Positions 1-5,446 are shown, counted from the first letter of the stretch. The stretch: DNA of 5,446 bases from Clostridiales bacterium UBA1779 (GCA_002314565.1 DCGL01000025.1:1-5446), one strand, 5' to 3'. Translations and numbers: made by a program. The notes: generated by a model from the sequence alone, not told the origin.

Positions 1-31
1 CCTACAAAAACTTGACACAGACGGTATCCCC

Positions 32-44
32 TGTCATCTTGACA
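32..44. promoter_or_regulatory. Inverted repeat over the ttdAB -35 box, possible operator
   Basis: TGTCA (32-36) and TGACA (40-44) form a dyad with a 3-bp centre, and the right arm is part of the -35 box. A further TGACA copy lies at 13-17, also inverted relative to 32-36. A repressor bound here would block RNA polymerase. The arms are only 5 bp and one is fixed by the promoter consensus, so chance is a real alternative. No regulator gene lies in the window. Confidence 0.3.
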
Positions 45-68
45 AAAGTCGGCGGGGTATATTATAAT
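39..68 (+). promoter_or_regulatory. Sigma-70/SigA-type promoter of ttdAB
   Basis: A perfect -35 box TTGACA lies at 39-44 and a perfect -10 box TATAAT at 63-68, with an 18-bp spacer. Transcription would start near 75, giving a leader of about 30 nt before the ttdA start codon at 106. A second TTGACA at 12-17 has no -10 at a usable distance. The -35 box is half of a TGTCA-TCT-TGACA dyad, listed separately. Confidence 0.8.
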
Positions 69-105
69 ATTAGGGTTATATTATTTTAGAGAAAGGTTCA
101 GAAAA

Positions 106-1011
106 ATGGACGGCAAAACAAGAGAAAAATTTGTCAATATTATCTCGGATTTCACTGCCACGGTCGGGATTTTTCTTCCGGACGACGTTGAAGCACGGCT
201 GCGTGAAGTCGCGTCGGAAGAAACGCTTGACAGTGCAAAGGCAATGTACGGCTGCATGCTCGAGGACCTGAAGCTTGCAAAGCAGCTTCACAGACCGCTG
301 TGTCAGGACACGGGAGTGCTTCAGTATTTCGTCGAAGTCGGAACGGAATTCCCGTATCTTGACGAAATCGGTGAGGTAATCACCGAAGCAGCGGCAAAAT
401 GCACGCTCGAAACCCCGCTGCGCCCGAACGTCGTCGAGCCGCTCGGCGAGCACAACACCGGAAACAACGTCGGCTGGGGTGCTCCTTACATCGAATACGA
501 GCTCGTTCCCCACTCAAAAGATCTGCGCATAAAAATGTATATGGCCGGCGGCGGCTGCTCCCTTCCCGGACGCAGCAAGGTCCTGATGCCTCTTCAGGGT
601 GTGGAAGAAGTCAAACAGTTCGTGTATGAAACGGTCGTCGACTGGGGAGTCAATGCCTGCCCCCCTCTGTGCATAGGCATCGGTCTCGGAACCTGCGCCG
701 CAACCTCGGCAATGCTCTCGAAGAAGGCCCTGCTCAGACCCATCGGCACACACAATGAAATGCCGAAAATCGCGCAGCTTGAAAAGGAGATTGAAGAGGG
801 CCTCAACTCCCTCGGCATTGCTCCTCTCGGATTCGGAGGCTCCAAGAGCGTTCTCAGCGTAAACATCGAGTGCGGCGGACATCATCCCGCAACCCTCGGA
901 GTCGGAATCACGACAGGCTGCTGGGCAACTCGCCGCGGCGATATGATTATTCACGATGATCTGAGTTTTGAACTCCTTTCTCACAAAAAATCGTTGGAGG
1001 TTGAAGACTGA
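106..1011 (+). CDS. ttdA: L(+)-tartrate dehydratase alpha subunit (class I fumarase-type Fe-S hydro-lyase)
   Basis: This is the catalytic [4Fe-4S] subunit of a two-subunit hydro-lyase that dehydrates L(+)-tartrate to oxaloacetate; close relatives interconvert fumarate and malate. It has 301 residues, about the length of E. coli TtdA. Three cysteines fit the cluster ligands of the family: C66 in LCQDTG, C185 in VNACPP and C272 in GCWA. D68 matches a catalytic Asp of class I fumarases. The stretches MAGGGCSLPGRSKVLMP (145-162) and LRPIG are also typical and read closest to TtdA. The enzyme is cytoplasmic and probably oxygen-sensitive. The ATG at 106 is preceded by GAAAGG (91-96) with a 9-nt gap. 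The stop overlaps the ttdB start, so the two subunits are made together. The family is very secure; tartrate rather than fumarate as substrate is less so, since no tartrate transporter or regulator is visible. Confidence 0.85.
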   Translation: MDGKTREKFVNIISDFTATVGIFLPDDVEARLREVASEETLDSAKAMYGCMLEDLKLAKQLHRPLCQDTGVLQYFVEVGTEFPYLDEIGEVITEAAAKCTLETPLRPNVVEPLGEHNTGNNVGWGAPYIEYELVPHSKDLRIKMYMAGGGCSLPGRSKVLMPLQGVEEVKQFVYETVVDWGVNACPPLCIGIGLGTCAATSAMLSKKALLRPIGTHNEMPKIAQLEKEIEEGLNSLGIAPLGFGGSKSVLSVNIECGGHHPATLGVGITTGCWATRRGDMIIHDDLSFELLSHKKSLEVED

Positions 1012-1013
1012 TG
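996..1013 (+). promoter_or_regulatory. ttdB ribosome binding site with TGATG start-stop overlap
   Basis: GGAGG at 996-1000 lies inside the end of ttdA, 10 nt before the ttdB ATG at 1011. The ttdA stop TGA (1009-1011) shares its A with that ATG. This arrangement favours translational coupling and a 1:1 supply of the two subunits. Confidence 0.8.
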
Positions 1014-1595
1014 AAAAAAGTACTGACAACTCCCATTTCATACGAACAGATTAAGGACCTGAAAATCGGTGATACGGTTTATCTCACCGGTATGCTTGCC
1101 ACCTGCCGCGATGCGGGACATGCCCGCGTTGTCAAGGAAGGCGTCTGGCCCGAGCGCTTCTCTTTCCGTGACGGAGCCATCTTCCACGCCGGCCCCATCG
1201 TCGGCAAGGACGAAAACGGCAAGGAATATATGGTTTCCATAGGCCCGACAACCAGCCGCAGAATGGAATCCGCCGAAGCCGAGTTTATTGAGAAAACAGG
1301 AGTCCGCCTGGTCGTGGGCAAGGGCGGAATGATGGACAAAACCGCTGCAGCCTGCAAAAAATTCGGGGCAATTCACTGTGCCTTCCCCGGAGGCTGCGCC
1401 GTCGTCGCCGCCAAGGAGGTCGAAGAGATCACGGACTGCGAATGGCGCGATTTCGGTATGCCTGAGGCACTCTGGGTTATGCGCGTCAAAGAGTTCGGAC
1501 CGCTCATCGTTTCAATCGACACCGAGGGCAATAACCTCTTCGAAAACAACAAGGTTCTTTATAAAGAGCGCCTTGAAAAACTGCTCAAAAAATAA
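1011..1595 (+). CDS. ttdB: L(+)-tartrate dehydratase beta subunit (fumarase C-terminal domain family)
   Basis: This is the partner of the upstream alpha subunit; it supplies the swivelling domain that completes the substrate pocket of the Fe-S hydro-lyase. It has 194 residues, slightly shorter than E. coli TtdB as I recall it. Family marks in order are LTTPI (5-9), GDTVYLTG (20-27), TCRDAGH (31-37), AIFHAGPIV (56-64), GPTTSRRMES (78-87), VVGKGGM (101-107), FPGGCAVVAA (125-134), LWVMRVKEFGPLIVSID (154-170) and GNNLF. T80, R84 and K104 have the same spacing as the Thr, Arg and Lys that bind substrate or act in catalysis in class I fumarase. The MKK(V/I)LTTPI opening and VKEFGPLIVSID block resemble TtdB closely. 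It overlaps ttdA by one base and is followed by a terminator, so the operon holds only these two genes. Fumarase activity remains possible. Confidence 0.85.
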   Translation: MKKVLTTPISYEQIKDLKIGDTVYLTGMLATCRDAGHARVVKEGVWPERFSFRDGAIFHAGPIVGKDENGKEYMVSIGPTTSRRMESAEAEFIEKTGVRLVVGKGGMMDKTAAACKKFGAIHCAFPGGCAVVAAKEVEEITDCEWRDFGMPEALWVMRVKEFGPLIVSIDTEGNNLFENNKVLYKERLEKLLKK

Positions 1596-1600
1596 AATAC

Positions 1601-1626
1601 GCGGCGGGACCTTCCCGCCGCATTTT
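1601..1626 (+). terminator. Rho-independent terminator of ttdAB
   Basis: GCGGCGGGA (1601-1609) pairs perfectly with TCCCGCCGC (1613-1621) across a 3-nt loop, six bases after the ttdB stop. A short ATTTTG tail follows. The stem is strong but the T tract is short, so some readthrough is possible. Confidence 0.75.
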
Positions 1627-1664
1627 GAACTTGCAGAAATCCGGCATTTTGTTTTTCGCAAATC

Positions 1665-1693
1665 TTGACAAAGTGCTATCGCCGTAGTATAAT
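1665..1693 (+). promoter_or_regulatory. Perfect-consensus SigA-type promoter of the phosphofructokinase gene
   Basis: TTGACA at 1665-1670 and TATAAT at 1688-1693 are separated by exactly 17 bp, the ideal arrangement for the housekeeping sigma factor. The start of transcription would fall near 1700, leaving a leader of about 35 nt. AGGGG at 1719-1723 is the ribosome binding site, 11 nt before the ATG at 1735. No operator-like dyad is seen over it, so strong, largely constitutive expression is expected. Confidence 0.85.
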
Positions 1694-1734
1694 TTAGTGT
1701 ATTATTTTGCTATTTCATAGGGGAAAGTAAAGAT

Positions 1735-2964
1735 ATGTCTCAGAAGATTTTCAAGAATGCCATCATCGGCCAGTCCGGAGGCCCCTCTGCTGCCATCAAT
1801 GCCACTCTTTCCGGAATCATCCGCGGACTCAATGCCGACAGCCGTGTTGAAAAAATATACGGTATGCTCAACGGCATCAGCGGGGTCATCGACGACAGAA
1901 TCATCGAAATTGGCTCCCGCTTCAAGGGTGAAGACGATTACAGGCTGCTCGAATGTACTCCTTCCTCAGGACTCGGAACCTGCCGCGTTAAGCTTCCCGA
2001 CGTAAGTGACGAAACATTTTACGAGAAAATCTTTGCCGTTCTCGACAAATACGAAATCGGATATTTCCTGCTCATCGGCGGAAACGACTCGATGGACACG
2101 GTTGACAAGCTTTCCGCCTATGCAAAGGCTCACGAAAAGGCAACCGTAGTTGTCGGAGTATCCAAGACCATCGACAACGACCTCATCCTCGCCGACCACA
2201 CTCCCGGCTACGGCTCCGCCGCGAAGTACATCGGAACGGTGTGCTCCGAAATCGCCGGAGACTGCGCCGTATACACGACAAAGGCCGTAACGATTGTTGA
2301 AATCATGGGCCGCGATGCAGGCTGGCTGACGCTCGCCTCAGGACTTGGCAGACTCAGCGGTATGCCCTGCCCCGACCTCATTTATCTTCCCGAAGTCGTT
2401 TTCGACTACGACTCCTTCCTTGAAAGTGTAAAGAAGGAGCTCGAAAAGAAGCCGAACGTGGTTGTCGCCGTTTCGGAAGGCGTCAAAACCGCCGACGGAA
2501 AGTATGCCGGCGAAGGCTGCCAGACAGGAGCCGTCGACATTTTCGGTCACAAGTATCTTGCGGGAGTTGCCAAGGCTCTCGAACAGTACGTAAAAGAGAA
2601 AATCGGCTGCAAGGTCCGCGCCGTCGAATTAAATCTGCCCCAGCGCTGCGCAGGTCACTGCCTCTCAGCCACGGATATAAGAGAAAGCGTTGAGCTCGGA
2701 AAATCCGCCGCCAGGGCCGCTCTTGACGGAAAGAACTGCTGCTTTGCCATCATCACACGCCTGCCGGGGGCAGAATACAAAACCGGCACCGACACGGTTC
2801 CCGTTCATCTCGTTGCCAACAAGGTCAAGGCCGTTCCGCGTGAATACATCACGGAAGACGGTTCAAACGTCACCGACGAGGCGCTTCGCTATGTCGCTCC
2901 TCTTACCGAGGGCGAAGTCGAAATTCCTTACAAATTCGGCGCACCTCAGAGATTTACGTTTTAA
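1735..2964 (+). CDS. pfp: Pyrophosphate-dependent 6-phosphofructokinase
   Basis: The enzyme phosphorylates fructose 6-phosphate to fructose 1,6-bisphosphate in glycolysis and most likely uses pyrophosphate rather than ATP, which makes the step reversible. It is a cytoplasmic protein of 409 residues, longer than the roughly 320 of classical ATP-PFK and usual for PPi-type bacterial members. Visible motifs are GQSGGPSAAIN (12-22) for phosphoryl-donor binding, GGNDSMDT (115-122), SKTIDNDL (143-150) with catalytic D147, EIMGRDAGWL (189-198) for sugar phosphate, and SEG (247-249). D118 and K144 stand where ATP enzymes carry Gly (E. coli G104 and G124); this Asp/Lys pair is the known mark of PPi use. 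The gene has its own promoter and a terminator 9 bp after its stop, so it is monocistronic. The fold is near certain; donor choice rests on the two residues. Confidence 0.9.
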   Translation: MSQKIFKNAIIGQSGGPSAAINATLSGIIRGLNADSRVEKIYGMLNGISGVIDDRIIEIGSRFKGEDDYRLLECTPSSGLGTCRVKLPDVSDETFYEKIFAVLDKYEIGYFLLIGGNDSMDTVDKLSAYAKAHEKATVVVGVSKTIDNDLILADHTPGYGSAAKYIGTVCSEIAGDCAVYTTKAVTIVEIMGRDAGWLTLASGLGRLSGMPCPDLIYLPEVVFDYDSFLESVKKELEKKPNVVVAVSEGVKTADGKYAGEGCQTGAVDIFGHKYLAGVAKALEQYVKEKIGCKVRAVELNLPQRCAGHCLSATDIRESVELGKSAARAALDGKNCCFAIITRLPGAEYKTGTDTVPVHLVANKVKAVPREYITEDGSNVTDEALRYVAPLTEGEVEIPYKFGAPQRFTF

Positions 2965-2972
2965 ATACAAAA

Positions 2973-2999
2973 CCGGCAGGGATTTTAAGTCCCTGCCGG
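2973..2999. terminator. Bidirectional terminator between the PFK and solute-binding protein genes
   Basis: CCGGCAGGGA (2973-2982) and TCCCTGCCGG (2990-2999) form a perfect 10-bp stem with a 7-nt loop. On the + strand it is followed by AATTTTTATTT, and on the - strand by TTTTGTAT, so it can end transcription of both convergent genes. It lies 8 bp past the PFK stop and 9 bp past the lipoprotein stop. Confidence 0.9.
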
Positions 3000-3008
3000 A
3001 ATTTTTAT

Positions 3009-4514
3009 TTAAGGCAGCAGCTTGTTGAATGACTTCACACTGTTGGTTACGGTTTTCTTTGCGCTTTCGTACGTTGATGCAAAACCGGTCTGATTGAGCT
3101 GAGCGAGCTTCTTGTATGAGTTCACAACTCCGCCCCAGCCGAGAATCGTCCCGACATCGGGTGCTTTCGCACTTTCGAGAATGAGGTTGAGCATTTTCTG
3201 GCTTTCGGCATCGGCAACGTACTTGTAGTTGAGAACGATTCCGAAGAAAGCGTCCGTGACAGTGTCGATTGACTCGCGCCCCATGGCAGACAGAATAAGT
3301 GAGGTGCGCTCAAGATCCTGATTTGAGGGAACGCAGACGACGACGGCGTCATTCATTACGCAATAGTAGCGTGACTGGTCAGATGAAAACATCGGAATGG
3401 GAACCAGTGAATAGTTGACGTCGGAATCATTCTTCGTAAGTCTTTTGGCTACGATGAGCTCCTCGGAATAGAACAGAGTCTGGTTGCCTGTAAACATTTT
3501 GATTGCAGACTGGGCATGTGTAAGTCCGGGATATCCGTGACCTATATCCTCATCCGTATCGTAAGCCATATTGTCAGTGTGGAACAACAGAAGAACCTTG
3601 TCGAGTATGGGCTCCACAACTTCGGGAGTCATAACCCACGACGCCTTTCCGTCGGCATCGAACTCCGTCGTCTGCTTTCCGGCACCGTAGTATATTGCCT
3701 TTGCAAGGTTGGGGTTGATGACGATACCGTACGTGTCCTGGTAATCCCAGGTATCGTCGGCACTCACCGGAACCGCTTTGCACATTTCCATCAGTTTGTC
3801 GAGGGTCCACTGTTTTTGGTTTACAAGATCAGCAAGATTTTCGGTGAACTTATAGTCAGCGTACATATCCATATTGACAAAAATCGAATACGGATAGAAG
3901 TTATCACTGTAAATGATGTCTCCGCTGCCGAAATATCTGCTCTTGCCTATGGCAAATTCAGACATTATCTCGTGCTGCCACCACTGCTGGTCTTCGCTGT
4001 AATACGTCATTGAGTTGTAATCCGCGCAGACTCCGGAAAGAGCAGGCGTTGTCACCATGGCGATAGGAGCACAAAAGGCGTCGTAGGGCTTATCCCCGGA
4101 AGTGACGTATTTTGTGATACGCGAAGGGATCGTGCTGCACCACTCGGTTTCACCGATGATGGTTATGTTGTACTTTTCTTCAACTCGGGCGTTTCTCGTG
4201 TAGACGGCCGAATCGATGCTGTCACCGTTTTCGGTGTCACAGTCGATTTCGTTGTGTACAAAATGTCCGTCGTTGTGAATACTCGGCCAGAGAACCTTGA
4301 ACTCATATTCGCCGAGGTCTTTGACTTCGAGGCTTGCAAGAGGTTCGGTTGTTTCTTCCGGAACGACCGTAGTTTCAGCCACGGGGGCAGCGGCCGTAGT
4401 TTCCGGTGACGCGGTTGCATCGGGGACAGGAGTATCTCCGCACGAAATGAAAGCGGGGATCATCAAAAGGATTGCGCAGATTACCGATAAAACGCTCACT
4501 GTTGTTTTTCTCAT
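3009..4514 (-). CDS. Extracellular solute-binding lipoprotein, ABC-transporter type (probable sugar uptake)
   Basis: This is a surface lipoprotein of 501 residues that would capture a substrate for an ABC importer. The N-terminus has MRKTT, a hydrophobic stretch (residues 6-22) and a lipobox ending in C25 (FISC). A Pro/Thr/Ala/Glu-rich linker (about 26-59) then tethers the binding domain to the membrane. The body resembles the large family 1 (UgpB/COG1653-like) binding proteins of gut Clostridia: R-N-x-R-V-E-E-K-Y-N near residue 107, SGDKPYDAF (139-147), a WW pair at 168-169, the QWTLDKL block near 225-231 and a C-terminal GWGG. Substrate cannot be read. The start is the ATG at 4514, not the upstream in-frame GTG at 4523, because that GTG overlaps the ribosome binding site. 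It lies 63 bp downstream of the hydrolase gene on the same strand. No permease or ATPase gene is near, so it may serve a transporter encoded elsewhere or act only in sensing. Confidence 0.8.
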   Translation of the reverse strand: MRKTTVSVLSVICAILLMIPAFISCGDTPVPDATASPETTAAAPVAETTVVPEETTEPLASLEVKDLGEYEFKVLWPSIHNDGHFVHNEIDCDTENGDSIDSAVYTRNARVEEKYNITIIGETEWCSTIPSRITKYVTSGDKPYDAFCAPIAMVTTPALSGVCADYNSMTYYSEDQQWWQHEIMSEFAIGKSRYFGSGDIIYSDNFYPYSIFVNMDMYADYKFTENLADLVNQKQWTLDKLMEMCKAVPVSADDTWDYQDTYGIVINPNLAKAIYYGAGKQTTEFDADGKASWVMTPEVVEPILDKVLLLFHTDNMAYDTDEDIGHGYPGLTHAQSAIKMFTGNQTLFYSEELIVAKRLTKNDSDVNYSLVPIPMFSSDQSRYYCVMNDAVVVCVPSNQDLERTSLILSAMGRESIDTVTDAFFGIVLNYKYVADAESQKMLNLILESAKAPDVGTILGWGGVVNSYKKLAQLNQTGFASTYESAKKTVTNSVKSFNKLLP

Positions 4515-4522
4515 GGCGGGCA

Positions 4523-4530
4523 CCTTCCTT
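4523..4530 (-). promoter_or_regulatory. Ribosome binding site that fixes the lipoprotein start
   Basis: On the - strand AAGGAAGG (4530 to 4523) lies 8 nt before the ATG at 4514. The in-frame GTG at 4523 shares its first base with this site and so cannot be the start, which shortens the protein by three residues. Confidence 0.8.
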
Positions 4531-4555
4531 ATATAATGTTTGTATCTGTTTTCAG

Positions 4556-4572
4556 CGGCGGAAAATCCGCCG
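4556..4572. other. GC-rich hairpin between the hydrolase and lipoprotein genes
   Basis: CGGCGG (4556-4561) pairs with CCGCCG (4567-4572) over a 5-nt loop, beginning 5 bp after the hydrolase stop. Neither strand has a T run after the stem, so it is not a standard terminator. It could be an mRNA-processing or stability element, or a partial terminator that sets the ratio of the two products. No clear promoter is seen in the 63-bp gap. Confidence 0.5.
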
Positions 4573-4577
4573 TCGCA

Positions 4578-5348
4578 TCAGAGAGTTTTGTTCTCCTCTA
4601 TTACGCGCAGGCAGCGCTGACGGCAATGATCAAGGAATTTCAGCCAGTCATTGTCGGGACCGATGAACTTGTTTTCTCCGGTTTCAAGCAGCAATTTTCC
4701 CTTGCCTTCTGTGTCGTTGTTCCAGGTGTGATTTGCAATGAACACGTCAAGCGGCTGAGCCTGAAGCTTGTCGAGAGACTTCAGATAATCGTCGGTGCAG
4801 CCTTCGTAATATGTGGCGCACTTCTTGGTCAGAGTGTTTGCTCCGGCTCCTCCGAAGGTTCCGACGTGAACGGTCTGACCCTTATAGGTATCGTCAAAGA
4901 AAATCGAGATACAGCCGATTGTGTGACCGGGGGTGTGAATGAAGCGGAAGGTCTTGTCGCCGAGAGTCAGTGTGTCTCCGTCCTCAACGGCAATGTCGGC
5001 TTCGGCATACTTCTGAGCAACGAGATCGGCGGCATCAAGCTTTCCGATGACCGTTTTCGCCCCGGTAAGTCCGCGCAGGGCGGCGTTTGCCTCGACGTGA
5101 TCACCGTGGGCGTGAGTGCTGATAATGTATTTGATGTCCATGGGGTCGAATCCCAGACGGTGAATGGAGTCCATAATCATATACAGGCACTTCGAATAGC
5201 CTGCATCGATGATTACGAGTCCGTCACCGGTGTCAATCAGATGAGTGCATACCTGATAACAGCCAACGTAGTAAACGTGGTCGGTAATCTGAAACGGCTT
5301 CATATATCCGTCCCAGCTGTGAGGAGTGCTTTTAATGGGTCTGTACAT
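4578..5348 (-). CDS. MBL-fold metallo-hydrolase with subclass B3-like metal site
   Basis: This is a 256-residue zinc-dependent hydrolase of unknown substrate. The fold is shown by an N-terminal strand pattern ending in VIIDAG (45-50), then THAHGDH (78-84), TPGHT (139-143) and IANHTW (204-209). The ligands H79, H81 and H142 would form site 1, and D83, H84 and H207 site 2. This all-His/Asp layout, the MKPFQITDHVYYVG opening and the glycine-rich stretch HVGTFGGAGAN in place of the usual F-x-GD segment recall subclass B3 beta-lactamases. No signal peptide is present, so the protein is probably cytoplasmic and beta-lactamase activity is uncertain. I chose the ATG at 5348; an in-frame TTG at 5393 would add 15 residues but lies within a hairpin and has no binding site. 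AAAGGA at 5366-5361 is 12 nt upstream. The gene is first in an apparent operon with the lipoprotein gene. An open frame on the opposite strand is a shadow. Confidence 0.85.
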   Translation of the reverse strand: MYRPIKSTPHSWDGYMKPFQITDHVYYVGCYQVCTHLIDTGDGLVIIDAGYSKCLYMIMDSIHRLGFDPMDIKYIISTHAHGDHVEANAALRGLTGAKTVIGKLDAADLVAQKYAEADIAVEDGDTLTLGDKTFRFIHTPGHTIGCISIFFDDTYKGQTVHVGTFGGAGANTLTKKCATYYEGCTDDYLKSLDKLQAQPLDVFIANHTWNNDTEGKGKLLLETGENKFIGPDNDWLKFLDHCRQRCLRVIEENKTL

Positions 5349-5360
5349 AGTAATAACTAT

Positions 5361-5370
5361 TCCTTTCTTT
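5361..5370 (-). promoter_or_regulatory. Probable ribosome binding site of the hydrolase gene
   Basis: On the - strand AAAGAAAGGA (5370 to 5361) lies 12 nt before the ATG at 5348. The spacing is a little long but this is the only purine-rich site in the leader, and it supports the ATG over the upstream TTG. Confidence 0.6.
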
Positions 5371-5373
5371 GCA

Positions 5374-5395
5374 CTTTGCGCCGACGGGCACAAAG
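5374..5395 (-). other. Leader hairpin just upstream of the hydrolase ribosome binding site
   Basis: On the - strand CTTTGTGCC (5395 to 5387) pairs with GGCGCAAAG (5382 to 5374) over a CGTC loop: nine pairs, one of them U-G. It ends three bases before the purine-rich ribosome binding stretch. No T run follows, so it is not a terminator. It may stabilise the mRNA, tune translation or serve as a DNA operator. The approximate 98-bp leader holds no clear promoter. Confidence 0.5.
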
Positions 5396-5422
5396 CAGGC
5401 GTTTTTTACCAGGGGACGTAAG

Positions 5423-5446
5423 TGGTGGCTAAAATTTTAGCCACCA
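5423..5446. repeat. Perfect 24-bp palindrome at the window edge
   Basis: TGGTGGCTAAAA (5423-5434) and TTTTAGCCACCA (5435-5446) are exact reverse complements with no spacer. The dyad ends with the window and could be longer. As RNA it would fold into a stem of about 10 bp with a small AU-rich loop. It may be a terminator of whatever lies to the right, an operator for the leftward hydrolase operon (a TAAAAT -10-like hexamer sits inside it on the - strand), or a mobile-element end. No T run follows on the - strand; the + side is out of view. Confidence 0.6.

Noticed and set aside
12..17. An upstream TTGACA as a second ttdAB promoter
   Set aside because: At 16-18 bp downstream the sequence gives nothing like a -10 box, while the copy at 39-44 pairs with a perfect TATAAT.
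76..1041. Open frames on the - strand of 145 and 175 codons across ttdA
   Set aside because: They oppose a highly conserved Fe-S enzyme gene, have no family features, and sit back to back only because the coding strand is biased.
3516..4013. A 165-codon open frame on the + strand inside the lipoprotein gene
   Set aside because: It is antisense to a well-supported gene and has no ribosome binding site or recognisable motif.
4531..4536. TATATA-like hexamer before the lipoprotein gene as a -10 box
   Set aside because: On the - strand it directly abuts the ribosome binding site, so transcription would begin within or after that site; no matching -35 box is visible.
5391..5393. TTG at 5393 as the hydrolase start
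   Set aside because: It would add 15 residues without family resemblance, lies inside the leader hairpin and has no binding site, whereas the ATG at 5348 has a purine-rich site upstream.
4536..5432. A 298-codon open frame on the + strand across the hydrolase gene
   Set aside because: It lies antisense to a gene with intact MBL motifs, shows no recognisable domain or ribosome binding site, and its length reflects codon bias of the real gene on the other strand.
1..5446. CRISPR array, insertion sequence, tRNA or riboswitch
   Set aside because: Read by eye on both strands, there are no regularly spaced repeats, transposase motifs, tRNA-like cloverleaf or long structured leader; the intergenic gaps are all under 140 bp.

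Overview
The window reads as ordinary chromosome of a Gram-positive, fermentative Firmicute, most likely an anaerobic gut-type Clostridium relative. That is inferred from strong Shine-Dalgarno sites, TTGACA/TATAAT promoters, a pyrophosphate-type phosphofructokinase, an oxygen-sensitive Fe-S hydro-lyase and a clostridial-style solute-binding lipoprotein. All genes use the standard code. No phage, transposon, CRISPR, rRNA or tRNA gene was seen.

Left part, + strand (1-1640): a promoter drives a two-gene operon, ttdA-ttdB (106-1595). The genes overlap by one base (TGATG) and a GC hairpin terminator follows. They encode the two subunits of a class I, fumarase-type [4Fe-4S] hydro-lyase, closest by eye to L(+)-tartrate dehydratase. 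The product would be oxaloacetate from tartrate, or malate from fumarate if the enzyme is really a fumarase.

Middle, + strand (1641-3000): a separate, perfect-consensus promoter (TTGACA, 17 bp, TATAAT) drives a 409-residue phosphofructokinase whose active-site residues are those of the PPi-dependent type. A 10-bp hairpin with T-rich flanks on both strands then serves as a shared terminator for the two convergent units.

Right part, - strand (3009-5446): a metallo-beta-lactamase-fold hydrolase (start 5348) is followed 63 bp downstream by a sugar-type ABC solute-binding lipoprotein (start 4514). They look co-transcribed. No ABC permease or ATPase lies in the window, so the lipoprotein is an orphan here. 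The hydrolase has the metal-ligand pattern of subclass B3 beta-lactamases but lacks a signal peptide. Its leader holds a hairpin, and a perfect 24-bp palindrome sits at the window edge.

The left and middle units are central metabolism: dicarboxylate hydration and glycolysis with PPi as phosphoryl donor. The right unit is uptake or surface-related and of unknown substrate. I found no convincing new multi-gene system. The points most worth a second look are the B3-like cytoplasmic hydrolase with its lipoprotein partner, the palindrome at the right edge, and the dyad over the ttdAB promoter.
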